A stretch of 64,000 nucleotides of DNA, from contig NZ_RPDH01000001.1 of NCBI RefSeq assembly GCF_003813775.1, positions 62,001 to 126,000 on the forward strand. Reading direction: 5' to 3'. Positions 62,463 to 64,000 of this stretch are shown here, piece after piece. A program made the position numbers and the translations under genes. Numbering within the stretch: position 1 is the first letter of the stretch; each line of letters opens with the position of its first letter. The notes under the pieces were generated by a model. The model had not been told where the DNA came from, did no database searches, and was given only the letters and a program-made list of their open reading frames with translations. This DNA is from Chitinophaga lutea. GTDB lineage: Bacteria; Bacteroidota; Bacteroidia; Chitinophagales; Chitinophagaceae.

Positions 62463-62601
62463 GGTTGAGGCTCAAACCCCGTTCGCCAGATAAAACTCCT
62501 CAGTCGCGGATTGGCCTCCGCCCGTCATCGTTGTACGAAGGCCCGGAACCCGGTTGACGGCCGTTACAGGTCTCCGGAGACCATCCCGTAGACGCTCAAC
62601 C
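62463..62601 (-). ncRNA. Folded RNA element in the leader of the TonB receptor gene (class unknown)
   Basis: The strand is not proven, but transcription of the minus-strand receptor passes through it. A closing stem pairs GGTTGAG with CTCAACC (62463-62469, 62595-62601). Inside are GCGGA/TCCGC (62506-62521), CCGTCA/TGACGG (62522-62560), which abuts it exactly, and the palindrome GGTCTCCGGAGACC (62569-62582). No cobalamin, TPP or other class signature was matched. Confidence 0.4.
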
Positions 62602-62654
62602 TCCCCTTAAAGATTCAAAATATTTGCCATTCCCCCCATTTAATTATTTAATGA

Positions 62655-62662
62655 TAATTTTG
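62655..62662 (+). promoter_or_regulatory. -7 promoter box (TAATTTTG) of the radical SAM gene
   Basis: This is a full TAnnTTTG match 20 bp before the TTG start. A TTTG at 62623-62626 may be the -33 element, though the spacing of 28 bp is long. Confidence 0.45.
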
Positions 62663-62682
62663 CCTTTTAAACATTCCGGATT

Positions 62683-64000
62683 TTGAGCGCTGCCGTTTTT
62701 CTGATCACTCCGCCTTTTACCCAGCTAAATACGCCGTACCCGGCCACTGCTTACCTGAAAGGATTCCTGAACACCAGGAACATCACCGCATTTCAGGCCG
62801 ACCTGGGCATTGAGGTGACCCTGGCTTTATTCTGCAAAGAAGGGCTGCAGGCGCTCTTTAACCGGATCAGCGGGCCATTGTCCGACAATGCCGCCCGCAT
62901 CGTTGCCTTACAGGACGATTATATCCACACCATCAACGATGTGGTGCACTTCCTGCAGGGCCACAACCCCACCCTGGCGCATCGCATCTGCAAACGCGAC
63001 TTCCTCCCTGAAGCCTCGCGCTTCGCGCAGCTGGAAGACCTGGGCTGGGCATTCGGATCCATGGGGGTGCAGGACAAGGCCAAACACCTCGCCACCATGT
63101 ACCTCGAAGACCTGTCCGACCTCGTGACGGAGTGCGTCGACGAACACTTCGGTTTCAGCCGCTACGCGGAAAAACTGGCCCGCTCCGCCAACAGCTTCGA
63201 CGAACTGTATGAAGCCCTGCACCAGGAATATACTTTTATCGACGAACTGCTGATCAGGCTGCTCAAGGCCCGCATGGCCGAAGTGCAGCCCAAACTGGTC
63301 GCCATTTCCGTACCGTTCCCCGGCAACCTCTACGCATCCCTGCGATGCGGGCAGTGGATCAAAAAAAATTACCCTCACGTAAAAGTGGCCATGGGCGGCG
63401 GTTTCGCCAATACCGAACTGCGCTCGCTGACGGATGCCCGTGTGTTTGAATTTTACGACTTTATCACGCTCGACGACGGCGAAGCGCCCATTGAAGCACT
63501 GGTGGCGCATGTGGAAGGACAAAAAACCGTGGAGGAACTGAAACGAACCTTCACGCTCGTGAACAACGAAGTCGTGTATTTCAACAACAAAGCCTGCACC
63601 GATTATAAACAGGGCGAAGTAGGCACGCCGGATTACAGCGATTTCCTGCTCGACGGCTACATCTCGGCCATCGAAGTGGTGAACCCCATGCACCGCATGT
63701 GGAGCGACGGGCGCTGGAACAAACTCACCATGGCGCATGGCTGTTATTGGGGCAAATGCACCTTCTGCGATATTTCACTCGATTATATCCGGCTCTATGA
63801 ACCGGTGGCCGCGCAGCTGCTGGCAGACCGCATGGAAGAAATGATCGCGCAAACTGGCCAAACAGGTTTCCACTTCGTGGACGAAGCGGCGCCGCCCGCA
63901 CTGATGCGTGCCCTGGCGCTGGAAATCATCCGCAGGAAACTCACCGTCAGCTGGTGGACCAATATCCGTTTCGAAAAAAGTTTCACCCGCGACCTCTGCC
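62683..64000 (+). CDS. B12-binding-type radical SAM protein (C-terminus beyond window)
   Basis: At least 439 residues are seen and the frame runs off the right edge. The start is taken as TTG because an in-frame stop lies 15 bp upstream and the N-terminus FLITPPFTQLNTPYPATAYL is typical for these proteins. The region before the cluster site (about 1-330) resembles a B12-binding domain and includes GGGFANTELR. The iron-sulfur motif is HGCYWGKCTFC, Cys354, Cys359 and Cys362, that is Cx4Cx2C instead of the classic Cx3Cx2C. Such enzymes do methylation or rearrangement chemistry on unknown substrates; no partner genes are in the window. Confidence 0.8.
   Translation, partial: MSAAVFLITPPFTQLNTPYPATAYLKGFLNTRNITAFQADLGIEVTLALFCKEGLQALFNRISGPLSDNAARIVALQDDYIHTINDVVHFLQGHNPTLAHRICKRDFLPEASRFAQLEDLGWAFGSMGVQDKAKHLATMYLEDLSDLVTECVDEHFGFSRYAEKLARSANSFDELYEALHQEYTFIDELLIRLLKARMAEVQPKLVAISVPFPGNLYASLRCGQWIKKNYPHVKVAMGGGFANTELRSLTDARVFEFYDFITLDDGEAPIEALVAHVEGQKTVEELKRTFTLVNNEVVYFNNKACTDYKQGEVGTPDYSDFLLDGYISAIEVVNPMHRMWSDGRWNKLTMAHGCYWGKCTFCDISLDYIRLYEPVAAQLLADRMEEMIAQTGQTGFHFVDEAAPPALMRALALEIIRRKLTVSWWTNIRFEKSFTRDLC

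Noticed and set aside
62463..62601. Cobalamin riboswitch
   Set aside because: A GGAGACC segment resembles the B12 box, but the conserved core (CCGCAAC region and the GGGAA/GGTG elements) is absent, so only an unknown structured RNA is reported.
1..64000. CRISPR arrays, tRNA or rRNA genes, insertion sequences
   Set aside because: I looked for regularly spaced repeats, cloverleaf-like sequences and transposase motifs and found none that could be supported.

Overview
The window looks like a chromosome segment of a Bacteroidota species, most likely a Chitinophaga-like member of the Chitinophagaceae. The signs are three SusC/SusD pairs with ECF sigma factors and FecR anti-sigma factors, STN-domain receptors, lipoprotein SusD signals, TAnnTTTG-type -7 promoter boxes, a LytTR two-component system with a TPR histidine kinase, and a generally GC-rich genome. 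No tRNA, rRNA, CRISPR array or intact insertion sequence was seen.

Layout. 1-10.3 kb (minus strand): glycan-uptake locus A, in transcription order ECF sigma, FecR, SusC, SusD, a haem/FG-GAP lipoprotein and a GH16 glycosidase cut by the window edge. 10.5-20.6 kb (minus): locus B, ECF sigma, FecR, SusC, SusD, a GH116 glycosidase and an exported RbsD/FucU-like lipoprotein, closed by a strong terminator. 20.7-25.5 kb (minus): TPR histidine kinase, LytTR regulator and an outer-membrane barrel; the kinase and the barrel share a 21-bp-period direct-repeat operator. 25.8-28.9 kb: a small unknown protein, a heptahaem cytochrome and a beta-helix protein. 29-31.2 kb: two unknown membrane proteins.

31.2-42.3 kb is clearly AT-richer and accessory in character: a stand-alone RelA/SpoT-domain protein, then a MauE-like membrane protein and two small exported cysteine peptides on the plus strand, facing a thioredoxin-like protein, SusD, SusC, a 103-residue ORF and an ECF sigma on the minus strand (locus C). 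An isolated FecR with its own terminator follows. 44.2-48.9 kb is housekeeping: VOC protein, SugE-type SMR exporter, Crp-like regulator, signal peptidase I and an SF1 helicase.

49.0-55.9 kb is the most unusual part. A SusC-family outer-membrane barrel without a plug domain lies 4 bp upstream of a 1490-residue alpha-2-macroglobulin protein that carries both a thioester motif and a SusC-type plug inserted in its middle. The missing half of the receptor appears to sit inside the macroglobulin, which suggests a two-protein gated pore. The rest holds a 51-residue basic protein, a DEAD-box helicase, a DUF1345-like membrane protein, a Dcp-type M3 peptidase, a TonB-dependent receptor with a folded leader, and a B12-type radical SAM protein cut by the right edge.
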